A stretch of DNA of 64,000 bases, taken from Salipiger abyssi. Its GTDB lineage: Bacteria > Pseudomonadota > Alphaproteobacteria > Rhodobacterales > Rhodobacteraceae. The stretch covers positions 1-64,000 of the forward strand of contig NZ_CP015090.1 in the NCBI RefSeq assembly GCF_001975705.1, read 5' to 3'. Position 1 is the first letter of the stretch. Each line of letters starts with the position of its first letter. Below the pieces are notes generated by a model, which saw only the letters and a list, made by a program, of their open reading frames with translations, had not been told where the DNA came from and did not search any database. The position numbers and the translations under genes were made by a program. Below, one piece after another: positions 53,480 through 61,732 of the stretch.

Positions 53480-54778
53480 ATGGACCCTATCACGCTCGGC
53501 TATCTTGGCATCGCCGCTCTGATCTTTCTTGTGCTCGTGGGGGTGCCGGTGGCCTATGCCGCCGCCTGCACCGGCATCGTCGGCATGATGCTGCTGCGCA
53601 ATTCCACCGTGGCCATCGGCCTCTCTGGCATCATCCCCTACGCCAATTCCGGGCATTACGCGCTTAGCGTGCTGCCGCTTTTCATCACCATCGGCTTTCT
53701 GGCGATGCATGCGGGGATCACGACCTCCGCCTATGACGCCGCCCGCAAATGGGTGGGCCGGGCGCCGGGCGGGCTTGCCACCGCGACGATCTTCGCCTCG
53801 GCGGGGTTTGCCGCGGTCTCCGGCGCCTCGACCGCCTCGACCGCCGTCTTCACCCGGCTCGCCCTGCCCGAGATGGAGGCGCGCGGCTATGACAGCCGGC
53901 TCGCAGCCGGGGTCGTCGCGGTGGGCGGCACGCTCGCCGCGCTGATCCCGCCCTCGGCCATTCTGGTGATCTACGGCATCATCGTCGAACAATCGGTGGC
54001 CAAGCTGCTGCTGGCGGGTCTGGTGCCCGGGGTGATCTCGATGATCGTCTACCTTCTCGTGATCACCATCGTCGTGAAGATGAAACCCGGCCTCGCGCCG
54101 CTGGAACCGGGCGTCAGCTTCATGGAGAAGATCAAGGCGCTGCCGCAGGTCTCCGGCGTCTTCGCCGTGGTGGGCGTGATCCTGGGCGGGATCTATCTCG
54201 GCTGGATGACCCCCACGGAATCCGCCGGTGTCGCCACCGCGATCATCCTCGTTATGGCGCTCTTCAAGAAGATCGGTCTGCGCGATTTCCATGCCGGGCT
54301 GCTCGATACGGTGCGCACCACGGTGATGATCTTCATGGTGATCTGGGGTGTGATGATCTTTGTCCGCTTCCTCGCCTTCACCGGCCTGCCGGGCACGGTC
54401 ACCGATCTTGTGGTGAACCTCGACGTGCCGCGTTGGGTCATCCTGCTGGGCATCATCGTGATGTATCTGCTGATGGGGATGATCCTCGACGGGCTGGGCA
54501 TGATGATGCTCACCCTGCCGGTGGTGTTCCCGGCAATCACCGGGCTGGGCTACGATCCGATCTGGTTCGGCATCCTGCTGGTCAAGCTGATCGAGGTCGG
54601 CGTGGTGACGCCGCCGGTGGGGCTGAACTGCTACGTCGTGAACGGCATCCGGCCCGACATTCCGCTGGAATCGGTGTTCCGGGGCGTGACGCCCTTCCTG
54701 ATCGGCGAAGTCTTCATCATCGGGATCATCGTCGCCTTCCCCGACCTGATCCTGCTGCTGCCCAACCTGATGAACTGA
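53480..54778 (+). CDS. TRAP transporter large permease (DctM)
   Basis: 432-residue membrane protein with about 12 hydrophobic helices. Landmarks: AGIVGMM-like N-terminal region, GLATATIFASAGFAAVSGASTASTAVF, VAVGGTLAALIPPSAILVIYGIIVEQSVAKLLLAG, and near the end VVTPPVGLNCYVVNGI. It is the ion-coupled (usually sodium) channel of the TRAP system. ATG at 53480 follows dctQ by 10 bases; the stop is 2 bases from the SDR start. Confidence 0.94.
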   Translation: MDPITLGYLGIAALIFLVLVGVPVAYAAACTGIVGMMLLRNSTVAIGLSGIIPYANSGHYALSVLPLFITIGFLAMHAGITTSAYDAARKWVGRAPGGLATATIFASAGFAAVSGASTASTAVFTRLALPEMEARGYDSRLAAGVVAVGGTLAALIPPSAILVIYGIIVEQSVAKLLLAGLVPGVISMIVYLLVITIVVKMKPGLAPLEPGVSFMEKIKALPQVSGVFAVVGVILGGIYLGWMTPTESAGVATAIILVMALFKKIGLRDFHAGLLDTVRTTVMIFMVIWGVMIFVRFLAFTGLPGTVTDLVVNLDVPRWVILLGIIVMYLLMGMILDGLGMMMLTLPVVFPAITGLGYDPIWFGILLVKLIEVGVVTPPVGLNCYVVNGIRPDIPLESVFRGVTPFLIGEVFIIGIIVAFPDLILLLPNLMN

Positions 54779-54780
54779 CC

Positions 54781-55554
54781 ATGACCCGCCGTCCCGTCAC
54801 CATCGTCACCGGCGCCGCCGAGGGGATCGGCTGGGCCACCGCACAGCTTTTCGCCGCACGCGGTCACGCCGTGGTCATCGCCGACATCCAGGCCGACAAG
54901 GCCCGCGCGCGGGCCCGGGAGCTGGGGCCGGAGCATCTGGGCCTTGCCGCCGACATCCGCGACGAGGCGCAGGTGGCCACACTCTTCGAGACGCTCGACA
55001 CGCGCTATGGCCGTTGCGACGGGCTGATCAACAACGCGGGCGTGGGCGACAGCCCGGTGCCCACCGTCGAGCAGACGGCAGAACATTTCCGCCGCGTGCT
55101 CGACATCAACCTGACCGGCGCCTTTGTGATGTCGCAGGCGGCGGCGCGGCGGATGCAGCGCGACGGGCGCGGCGGGGCCATCGTGAATTTCTCCTCCATC
55201 GCGGGGCTTGCCGGCCTGCCGCTGCGCAACGCCTATGGCGCGGCCAAGGCCGGGCTTATCGCGCTGACGCGCAACCTTGCCTGCGAATGGGCGGGCGCGG
55301 GGATCCGGGTGAACGCCGTGGCGCCGGGCTATGTGGACACGCCGCTGGTGCGGGATCTCGCCGCGCGCGGGCTCTTCGATCTGGCGGCGGTCAAGGCGCG
55401 CTGCCCCATGGGGCGGCTGATCGCGCCGGAAGAGATCGCCGAGGCGGTCTGGTTCCTCGCCTCCCCCGCTGCGTCGGCCATCACCGGCACCACTCTCGCG
55501 GTCGATGCCGGATGGACGGCCTACGGCGCGGCGGGCGCCGCTTCCGGCGCCTAG
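54781..55554 (+). CDS. Short-chain dehydrogenase/reductase in the TRAP operon
   Basis: 257-residue SDR, start 2 bases after the DctM stop. Motifs TGAAEGIG (10-17), NNAG (84-87), Ser139, Tyr152, Lys156 (NAYGAAKAGL). Co-transcription with the TRAP genes implies that it acts on the imported compound, probably oxidising a secondary alcohol to a ketone. Its end overlaps the convergent NIPSNAP gene by 4 bases. Confidence 0.88.
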   Translation: MTRRPVTIVTGAAEGIGWATAQLFAARGHAVVIADIQADKARARARELGPEHLGLAADIRDEAQVATLFETLDTRYGRCDGLINNAGVGDSPVPTVEQTAEHFRRVLDINLTGAFVMSQAAARRMQRDGRGGAIVNFSSIAGLAGLPLRNAYGAAKAGLIALTRNLACEWAGAGIRVNAVAPGYVDTPLVRDLAARGLFDLAAVKARCPMGRLIAPEEIAEAVWFLASPAASAITGTTLAVDAGWTAYGAAGAASGA

Positions 55555-56129
55555 CGCAGCGGCGACAGGCTGAGCGGGCGCAACAGCTCATGCCGCGCCG
55601 CCCCCGGCGCGGTGGCAAAGGGGTCTTCCCAGGCTTCATGCGCAAAAAGCGACATCTCCGCCCCCGGCGTACTGCCCGAAATCACCGTCCAGCGCCCGAG
55701 ACGTTCGCCACCCGTCGCGCGCCCGTCCACCATGAGCGACAGCAGGCGCGGCCCGAACATCGGGTCTTCGGGCGTCTGCGCCGCATGCGGCTCCCGCCGC
55801 TCCGCCGTCACCCGGTCGAGCAGCGGCGAGCTGTCCTCGCAGCGCATCAGCATGTTTTCCTGCTTGAGGATCAGCGGAAACCCCTTGGGCACAAAGCCCT
55901 CGGTCCAGTCGCGATCCGTGCCGAGCCCGACCCGTGCCGCCGCGCGTTCCTCCAGCGAGGCATAGATCCACATGTGATAGATCCGGTTCAGCGCGCCGGT
56001 ATCGGTCAGCCAGTACCCCGCCATCGGCAAGTGCCGCGTCACATGCGGCACACCCACGGTGCGGAACAGCTCGAGATATTCCGGCCCCCGGCCTGCGACC
56101 AGATCGTACACGCGCAATTCATAGAACAT
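55551..56129 (-). CDS. NIPSNAP-family protein
   Basis: 192 residues with the ferredoxin-like NIPSNAP fold: MFYELRVYDLVAGRGPEYLELF and the second repeat GRWTVISGSTPGAEMSLFAHEAWEDP. The family occurs next to catabolic genes in many bacteria; no fixed enzymatic role is known. It lies downstream of an AraC gene on the same strand, with a 21-bp-spaced direct repeat in between, so it may have its own AraC-controlled promoter. Possible roles are a small-substrate hydrolase or isomerase, or an accessory factor. Confidence 0.85.
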   Translation of the reverse strand: MFYELRVYDLVAGRGPEYLELFRTVGVPHVTRHLPMAGYWLTDTGALNRIYHMWIYASLEERAAARVGLGTDRDWTEGFVPKGFPLILKQENMLMRCEDSSPLLDRVTAERREPHAAQTPEDPMFGPRLLSLMVDGRATGGERLGRWTVISGSTPGAEMSLFAHEAWEDPFATAPGAARHELLRPLSLSPLR

Positions 56130-56190
56130 CCCGGGGCTCCTCTTCTCTGCCGATCCGGCCCGTTCTACCGGGCGCGGGGCCGCCCCAGAA

Positions 56191-56224
56191 TGCAGCTTTG
56201 CGCATTTGTCTTGCAGATTTGCGC
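56191..56224. repeat. Direct repeat TGCAGMTTTGCGC x2, 21-bp period (AraC-type site)
   Basis: TGCAGCTTTGCGC (56191-56203) and TGCAGATTTGCGC (56212-56224) differ at one base and start exactly 21 bases, two helical turns, apart. AraC-family activators bind direct half-sites with this spacing. The site lies 62 bases upstream of the NIPSNAP start and directly after the AraC gene's stop at 56226. Confidence 0.7.
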
Positions 56225-56225
56225 C

Positions 56226-57137
56226 TCAGCCGCTGCGCGCCAGCCGCTCCTCCGAGCCTTTCAGCATCGCCTTGCGGTAACTGCCCGGCGTCTGCCCCAC
56301 CCGCTTGGTAAAATAGCGGCTGAAATAGGCGGGATCGTCAAAGCCCAGCTCATAGCCGATCTCGGCCACCGAGCGCTCCATGTAGATGAGAAAGCGCTTG
56401 GCCTCGACGATGGTGCGCTCGTGCAGCAGATCGGAGGGCGACTTGCCCGCCCGCGCCCGGCAGGCCTGGTTCAGCCGGTGGGCGGTCACGCCAAGGGCAC
56501 TGGCATAATCGGTGATCGTGCGGGTGATGCGGAACCGTTCCTCCACCGCTTCGCGGAACCGGCAGACCAGAGCGTAATCCTTGTCGCCCGCCGCCAGCGC
56601 CGGCTGGCCGGCGGCATCCGCCGCACGCATCAGCGCCACCAGCACCTGAAGGAATTGACCATAGATCGCGGCGCGGCGCCCCGGCGCCGACCAGACATAT
56701 TCCCGGTAGCACCAACGAAAGACCTCGCCCATGATCTCCTGCCGCATCGGTTCATCTTCGAGCGGATAGACCGCCGCGCGCGAAACAGGTTCGAGCAGCC
56801 GCGAATCCGACCCCGCGACCGCACGCACATAGGAGCTCGCGGCATTGATGACGAAGCCGTCGGTATCGGCGGAGAACTCGAACGCATGCACCATGGCGGC
56901 GGGCACGACGATCATGCTGCGGGTCGGAACCGCCAGCTCCTGCCCCTCGACCCAAAAGCTCCCGCCGCCCCGCTCGACCAGCAGAACCTGGATATGCTCG
57001 GGATGCGAATGCTCGCGAATTATCCAATCGTGCGCCCCGCTCCGTTCCCGGATCGGCTCGATATGCAGAAAGTCCATTTCCACATCGGAAATGGGCTCTC
57101 CGTAAAGAAAACAAAGGGGAATTTTCACATCCAGCAT
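56226..57137 (-). CDS. AraC-family transcriptional regulator with cupin sensor
   Basis: 303 residues from the ATG at 57137, preceded by GAGGAGGG. N-terminal cupin (REHSHPEHIQVLLVERGGGSFWVEG near 44-68) and C-terminal HTH pair with TITDYASALGVTAHRLNQACRARAGKSPSDLL and VAEIGYELGFDDPAYFSRYFTKRVGQTPGSYR. The general form is like PobR/HpaA activators of aromatic-acid catabolism. It faces the flavoprotein gene across 176 bases and should control it, the downstream SDR and the NIPSNAP gene. Confidence 0.92.
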   Translation of the reverse strand: MLDVKIPLCFLYGEPISDVEMDFLHIEPIRERSGAHDWIIREHSHPEHIQVLLVERGGGSFWVEGQELAVPTRSMIVVPAAMVHAFEFSADTDGFVINAASSYVRAVAGSDSRLLEPVSRAAVYPLEDEPMRQEIMGEVFRWCYREYVWSAPGRRAAIYGQFLQVLVALMRAADAAGQPALAAGDKDYALVCRFREAVEERFRITRTITDYASALGVTAHRLNQACRARAGKSPSDLLHERTIVEAKRFLIYMERSVAEIGYELGFDDPAYFSRYFTKRVGQTPGSYRKAMLKGSEERLARSG

Positions 57138-57313
57138 GTTAGCCCTCCTCTCGCCCCGCTCCTCCACGGCCGGCGCTTCGCCGGATTTACGTCTCAAATA
57201 TGCAATTTTTGCCGGCCTCCGTCCATTCTTTCCAGCCCCCTTCCAAGACAGATTAACGGCCAAGGGGCGCGACCTGCAAAGCGGCACCGCGCCGGAATGC
57301 CGGGAGGAGAGAA
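57138..57313. promoter_or_regulatory. Divergent promoter region, AraC gene / flavoprotein
   Basis: 176 bases. A CCGGCG-CTT-CGCCGG hairpin lies at 57170-57184. An AT-rich patch around 57195-57210 includes TGCAATTTTTGCC (57201-57213). This and GCCGGATTTACGT (57180-57192) each match 8 of 13 positions of the 56191/56212 half-site and are again 21 bases apart, so they are weak AraC half-site candidates. Confidence 0.45.
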
Positions 57314-59011
57314 ATGGCAAAGACGCTCAGCGACGGGCAGGTCTGCGACGTGCTGGTGATCGGCTCGGGGGCCGGCGGTCTGGCGACCGCGGTGACCGCG
57401 GCCAAGCACGGTCTGAATGTGGTGGTGATCGAGAAAGAGCCGGTCTTCGGCGGCACGACCGCCTTTTCCGGCGGGGTGCTCTGGGTGCCCGGCAACCGCC
57501 ATTGCGGCGCCCCAGACAGCCGCGATGCGGCGCGGCAATACATGATTGAAGAGACCGGCAATTTCTACGATGCCGAGGCGGTCGAAGCCTATCTGGAAAC
57601 GGCACCACAAATGCTCGACTGGTTCGAGCGCGAGACCTCGGTGGCCTTCGTACCGACGCTCTACCCCGATTATCACCCCGACGCGCCGGGCGGTGTGGAT
57701 GTGGGCCGCTCGGTGCTGGCGGCGCCTTTCGATACCTCGGCTCTGGGCGAGAACATGAAACGCCTGCGCCCGCCGCTGTCGACGATCACCTTCATGGGGA
57801 TGATGTTCAATTCCTCGAATGCGGACATCAAGCATTTCTTCAACGCCACCAAATCCGTCACCTCGTTCCTCTATGTGACCAGGCGGCTGGCGGCACATTT
57901 CGCCGAGCTGATCCGCTACGGGCGCGGCGCCAATGTCACCTCGGGCAATGCGCTGGCGGCGCGGCTCGCCAAGAGCTGTTTTGATCTCGATGTCCCGATC
58001 CATACCTCCTGTCCGGCGAACAAGCTGATCTCCGGCCCCGACGGGATCACCGGTGCCGTGATCGCCACACCGAGGGGCGAGATCACGGTGACCGCGCGCA
58101 AGGGCGTGGTGCTGGCCGCCGGCGGGTTCGCGCAGGATCTGGAGAAAATCCGCCAAGCCTATCCGCATCTCAAGCGCGGCGGCGAGCATTTCACCCCGGT
58201 GCCCGAGGGCAATACCGGCGACGGCATCGACCTCGGCACCTCGGTGGGTGGCAAGTTCGACGTGCAGTTCCCCAACACCTCCGCCTGGATGCCGGTCTCC
58301 AAAGTGCCCACGGGTGGTGGCAAATTCACCGCCTTCCCGCATCTGCTCGACCGCTACAAGCCGGGCATCGTGGCGGTGCTGAAGAACGGCCAGCGTTTCA
58401 CCAATGAAAGCGAAAGCTATCACGATGTGGGCGCCGCGCTGATCGCCGCCTGCGAGGGAGAACAGGAAACCGCCTGCTGGCTCATCGCCGACCGCACGGC
58501 CATCAGGAAATACGGGCTGGGCTTTGCCAAGCCCGCGCCAGTGCCGCTCTCGATCTACCTGCGCAATGGCTATCTCAAATCCGGGCGTACCCTGGCCGAG
58601 CTGGCCGAGGCCTGCGGCATCGACCCCAAGGGGCTCGAAACCAGCATCACCGCGTACAATGCCAGTGCCCGCAAGGGCGAAGATCCCGCCTTTCATCGCG
58701 GCTCCACCGCCTTCAACCGCTACCTCGCCGATCCCGAGGTTCACCCCAACCCCTGCGTCGCGCCGATCGACAGCGGCCCGTTCTACGCGGTCAAGATCGT
58801 CATGGGCGATCTCGGCACCTTCGACGGGCTGGAAACCACCGTCGAGGGGCAGGTGCTGGACCGTCAGGGCGCGGCCATTCCGGGGCTCTACGCGGTGGGC
58901 AACGACCGCGCCTCGATCATGGGCGGCAACTATCCCGGCGCGGGCATCACGCTCGGCCCGGCGATGACTTTCGGCTACATCACCGGCCGTCATCTGGCGG
59001 GCGCGGCATGA
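57314..59011 (+). CDS. FAD-dependent dehydrogenase, 3-ketosteroid-delta1-dehydrogenase/fumarate-reductase type
   Basis: 565-residue flavoprotein, start behind GGGAGGAG. FAD-binding VIGSGAGGLATAVTAAKHGLNVVVIEKEPVFGGTTAFSGG (15-54) and the C-terminal GGNYPGAGITLGPAMTFGYITGRHL define the family. The segment GPFYAVKIVMGDLGTFDGLET near 492-512 matches the KstD active-site Tyr region. No heme or multi-Cys domain is present, so it is not a periplasmic fumarate reductase. KstD-like enzymes place a double bond next to a ring ketone; a cyclohexanone acid would be aromatised by repeated action. The downstream SDR overlaps by 4 bases. Confidence 0.88.
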   Translation: MAKTLSDGQVCDVLVIGSGAGGLATAVTAAKHGLNVVVIEKEPVFGGTTAFSGGVLWVPGNRHCGAPDSRDAARQYMIEETGNFYDAEAVEAYLETAPQMLDWFERETSVAFVPTLYPDYHPDAPGGVDVGRSVLAAPFDTSALGENMKRLRPPLSTITFMGMMFNSSNADIKHFFNATKSVTSFLYVTRRLAAHFAELIRYGRGANVTSGNALAARLAKSCFDLDVPIHTSCPANKLISGPDGITGAVIATPRGEITVTARKGVVLAAGGFAQDLEKIRQAYPHLKRGGEHFTPVPEGNTGDGIDLGTSVGGKFDVQFPNTSAWMPVSKVPTGGGKFTAFPHLLDRYKPGIVAVLKNGQRFTNESESYHDVGAALIAACEGEQETACWLIADRTAIRKYGLGFAKPAPVPLSIYLRNGYLKSGRTLAELAEACGIDPKGLETSITAYNASARKGEDPAFHRGSTAFNRYLADPEVHPNPCVAPIDSGPFYAVKIVMGDLGTFDGLETTVEGQVLDRQGAAIPGLYAVGNDRASIMGGNYPGAGITLGPAMTFGYITGRHLAGAA

Positions 59012-59811
59012 GCGGCGCGGCGATGAGCTGGCTTGAGCTCGCGGGCAAGGTCGCGGTGGTCACCGGCGGCGGCGGCGGCATCGGCCGCGCCTGCCTGGAG
59101 AGTTTCCTCGCGGCGGGCTGCGCAGTCGCCGCGCTCGATCTCGGCGCCGAGGGCGTGGCGGCGCTGAACGAGCGCTACGCCGGGGAGCGGTTTCTGGCCA
59201 TCGACTGCGACGTCACCTCGCCCGACAGCCTCGCGGCGGCGGGCAATGCTGTGGCGGAGCGCTTTGGCGGGGCGGATATTCTGGTCAACAATGCCGGTAT
59301 CCTGCGCCCCGGCCCGCTGACCGACCTGCCGCTGGCGGACTGGAAGGCGATGCTTGCGGTCAATCTCGACGGCGTGCTGCTGACCACGCAGGTCTTTGCC
59401 CGCCAGATGGCGGCGCGGGGCGGCGGCGCAGTGGTGCATGTCTCCTCGATCTCGGCCAGCAACCCGCAGCCCTTTTCCGGCGCCTACAGCGCGGGCAAGG
59501 CCGCCGTCTCGATGCTGTCGCGGCAGCTTGCCTACGAGATGGCGCCACGCGGCATCCGCTCCAACGTGGTGAGCCCGGGGCTGGTGCTGACGCCGCTCAG
59601 CGCCGCTTTCTACAAAGACCCGGCAGTCCATGAGGCGCGCGAGAAACATGTGCCGCTGGGCCGGATCGGCGACCCGCGCGACATGGCCGATACGGTCACC
59701 TATCTCGCCAGCCCGCGCGCCGCCTATGTTACCGGGCAGGAGATCGTCGTCGATGGCGGGCTTTCCCAGACGGTCATGGCCAACGTGCCGCGCCCGGGCT
59801 ACTCGGGCTGA
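59008..59811 (+). CDS. Short-chain dehydrogenase/reductase coupled to the flavoprotein
   Basis: 267-residue SDR starting in an ATGA overlap with the flavoprotein gene. TGGGGGIG (19-26), NNAG (94-97), Ser about 147, Tyr160 and Lys164 (GAYSAGKAAVSM) are present. Coupled expression suggests that it supplies the ketone used by the KstD-like enzyme, by oxidising a ring alcohol. A dyad follows its stop. Confidence 0.88.
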   Translation: MSGAAMSWLELAGKVAVVTGGGGGIGRACLESFLAAGCAVAALDLGAEGVAALNERYAGERFLAIDCDVTSPDSLAAAGNAVAERFGGADILVNNAGILRPGPLTDLPLADWKAMLAVNLDGVLLTTQVFARQMAARGGGAVVHVSSISASNPQPFSGAYSAGKAAVSMLSRQLAYEMAPRGIRSNVVSPGLVLTPLSAAFYKDPAVHEAREKHVPLGRIGDPRDMADTVTYLASPRAAYVTGQEIVVDGGLSQTVMANVPRPGYSG

Positions 59812-59870
59812 CATCCGCCGCCCGTGCCGGCAAGGATCCGCCCGGCGGCGGCGGGAATTCTTTCGGCACC

Positions 59871-59894
59871 GGGGGAGGTTGCGCAACTTCCCCC
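59871..59894 (+). terminator. Stem-loop after the flavoprotein-SDR unit
   Basis: GGGGGAGGTT, loop GCGC, AACTTCCCCC: 10 pairs including one G-T wobble. It lies 60 bases after the SDR stop and 40 before the next gene. No T-tract, so its strength as a terminator is uncertain. Confidence 0.45.
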
Positions 59895-59933
59895 GACACT
59901 TCAGCGTTAGGGACGACCAACAAGTGAGTCCCG

Positions 59934-61715
59934 ATGACCGAAGTGCTTTCCCTCGTCGCAGCCTACGACGCACTGATCGCCCTCGGGCTGATCGTCGCGC
60001 TGTTCCTGTTCTTCGTGCTCGAACTCTACCCGCCGGAAGTGCCCGCCGCCGGGCTCGCCGCGCTGTTCGTGGTCCTGGGCTATGTCGGCCAGGACGAGCT
60101 GCTCTCGGTCTTCTCCAACCCCGCCCCGCTCACCATCGGCGCGATGTTCGTGCTCTCGGGCGCGCTGGTGCGCACCGGCGTGCTCGAAGCGATCTCCGAC
60201 ACGGTGATCTCGCAGGCCCGCGAGCGGCCCGCGCTGGCGCTCGCCGTGATCCTCGGCGTGACGCTGCTGGCCTCGGGCTTCGTCAACAACACGCCGGTGG
60301 TGCTGGTGCTGATCCCGGTGGTGATCCGCCTCGCCGCGGCGCTCGGCAAGGCGCCCACGCGGCTGCTCATTCCGCTCTCCTACGTGGCTATCCTCGGCGG
60401 CACCTGCACATTGATCGGCACCTCGACGAACCTGCTGGTCGACGGCGTGGCGCGCGGCCAAGGGCTGGAGCCCTTCCGCATCTTCGAGATCACCCCGGTC
60501 GGCCTGATGGTGGCGCTCTCGGGCGGCATCACGCTGGCCCTGCTCGGGCGCTGGCTGCTGCCCGACCGCGCCGCGAGCGACCCCGACCAGCTTCTGGGCG
60601 AGACCACCTTTCTCTCCGAGGCCGTGGTGACCGGCGACGCCTATGCCGGCAAGGCTTTGTCCGAGATCGCCCCGCTCAAACGCAGCGGCGTGCGGGTGAC
60701 CGGGCTGCGCCGCAAGGGCAGCCCCCTGCCCGGCCCCCTGGCGGAACAGGTACTGGAGGCCGGTGACACGGTGATCTTTCGCGCCCCCACCTCCGAGCTG
60801 CTGACCCTGCATGACGATCCCGGGCTGAAGATCGGCCTGCGCCGGGGCGAACCGGCGGAGGGGGAGCTGGTCACCGTCGAGGTGGTCGTCTCGCCGCGCA
60901 AATCGAGCCTCGGGCGGTCGCTGCGCAGCATGTCGCTCGGGCGGCGTTTCGGCGTGCGGGTGCTGGGCGCACACCGTCACGAGCATAACCCCGGCCCCGA
61001 TCTCGGCGCGGTGCAGCTCCGCCCGGCGGACAAGCTTTTGCTCGAAGGCCCCGCCACCGCCTTCCAGACGCTCGAGGACGAGGCGCAGCTTGTTTCGGTC
61101 AGCCGCCCGACGGGCCGCGCCTTTCGCCGGGGCCGCGCACCGCTGGTGCTGGGGGCGCTGGCGGCGGTGGTGGGGCTCGCCGCCTTCGGCCTGCTCGACA
61201 TCGCCACCCTGTCGATCCTCGCCGTCGCCGCGATCCTGGTGCTGCGCTGCATCGACGCCGACGAGGCCTGGGGCGCGGTGGACGGCTCCATCCTGGTGCT
61301 GATCTTCTCCATGCTGGTGGTCGGGCTCGGCTTGCAGAACACCGGCGCGGTCGACCTGCTGGTGGGCTGGCTGGCGCCGCCGATCTCCGGCCTGCCGCCC
61401 TTCTTCGCGCTGCTTTCGGTCTATCTGCTGGCCTCGGCGCTGACCGAGACGGTGACGAACAACGCCGTCGCCGTGGTCTTCACCCCCATCGCCATCGGAC
61501 TGGCCGACAGCACCGGGCTCGATCCGCGCGCCCTGACCATGGCGGTGATGTTCGGCGCCTCGGCGAGCTTTGCCACCCCCATCGGCTACCAGACCAACAC
61601 GCTGGTCTATGGCGCGGGCAATTACCGGTTCTCGGATTTCCTCAAGATCGGGCTGGCGATGAACCTCGTGGCCGCCTTCGCCGCCTGTGCCGGGATCCTC
61701 TGGCTCTACGGCTGA
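59934..61715 (+). CDS. SLC13/DASS-type transporter with two internal TrkA-C (RCK_C) domains
   Basis: 593 residues: N-terminal membrane half (about 1-205), two tandem soluble RCK_C domains (about 222-295, SGVRVTGLRRKG..., and about 310-380, FGVRVLGAHRHEH...), then the second membrane half (about 400-593). The ion/substrate motifs GFVNNTPVVLVLIPV with GTSTNLL, and ETVTNNAVAVVFTPIAIGLA with ATPIGYQTNTLVYG, are the paired SLC13 signatures. Such carriers move sulfate, dicarboxylates or other anions with sodium. RCK_C domains bind small regulators and can gate transport. The substrate is unknown. Confidence 0.9.
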   Translation: MTEVLSLVAAYDALIALGLIVALFLFFVLELYPPEVPAAGLAALFVVLGYVGQDELLSVFSNPAPLTIGAMFVLSGALVRTGVLEAISDTVISQARERPALALAVILGVTLLASGFVNNTPVVLVLIPVVIRLAAALGKAPTRLLIPLSYVAILGGTCTLIGTSTNLLVDGVARGQGLEPFRIFEITPVGLMVALSGGITLALLGRWLLPDRAASDPDQLLGETTFLSEAVVTGDAYAGKALSEIAPLKRSGVRVTGLRRKGSPLPGPLAEQVLEAGDTVIFRAPTSELLTLHDDPGLKIGLRRGEPAEGELVTVEVVVSPRKSSLGRSLRSMSLGRRFGVRVLGAHRHEHNPGPDLGAVQLRPADKLLLEGPATAFQTLEDEAQLVSVSRPTGRAFRRGRAPLVLGALAAVVGLAAFGLLDIATLSILAVAAILVLRCIDADEAWGAVDGSILVLIFSMLVVGLGLQNTGAVDLLVGWLAPPISGLPPFFALLSVYLLASALTETVTNNAVAVVFTPIAIGLADSTGLDPRALTMAVMFGASASFATPIGYQTNTLVYGAGNYRFSDFLKIGLAMNLVAAFAACAGILWLYG

Positions 61716-61732
61716 CCCCCGGCACCGGCCCG

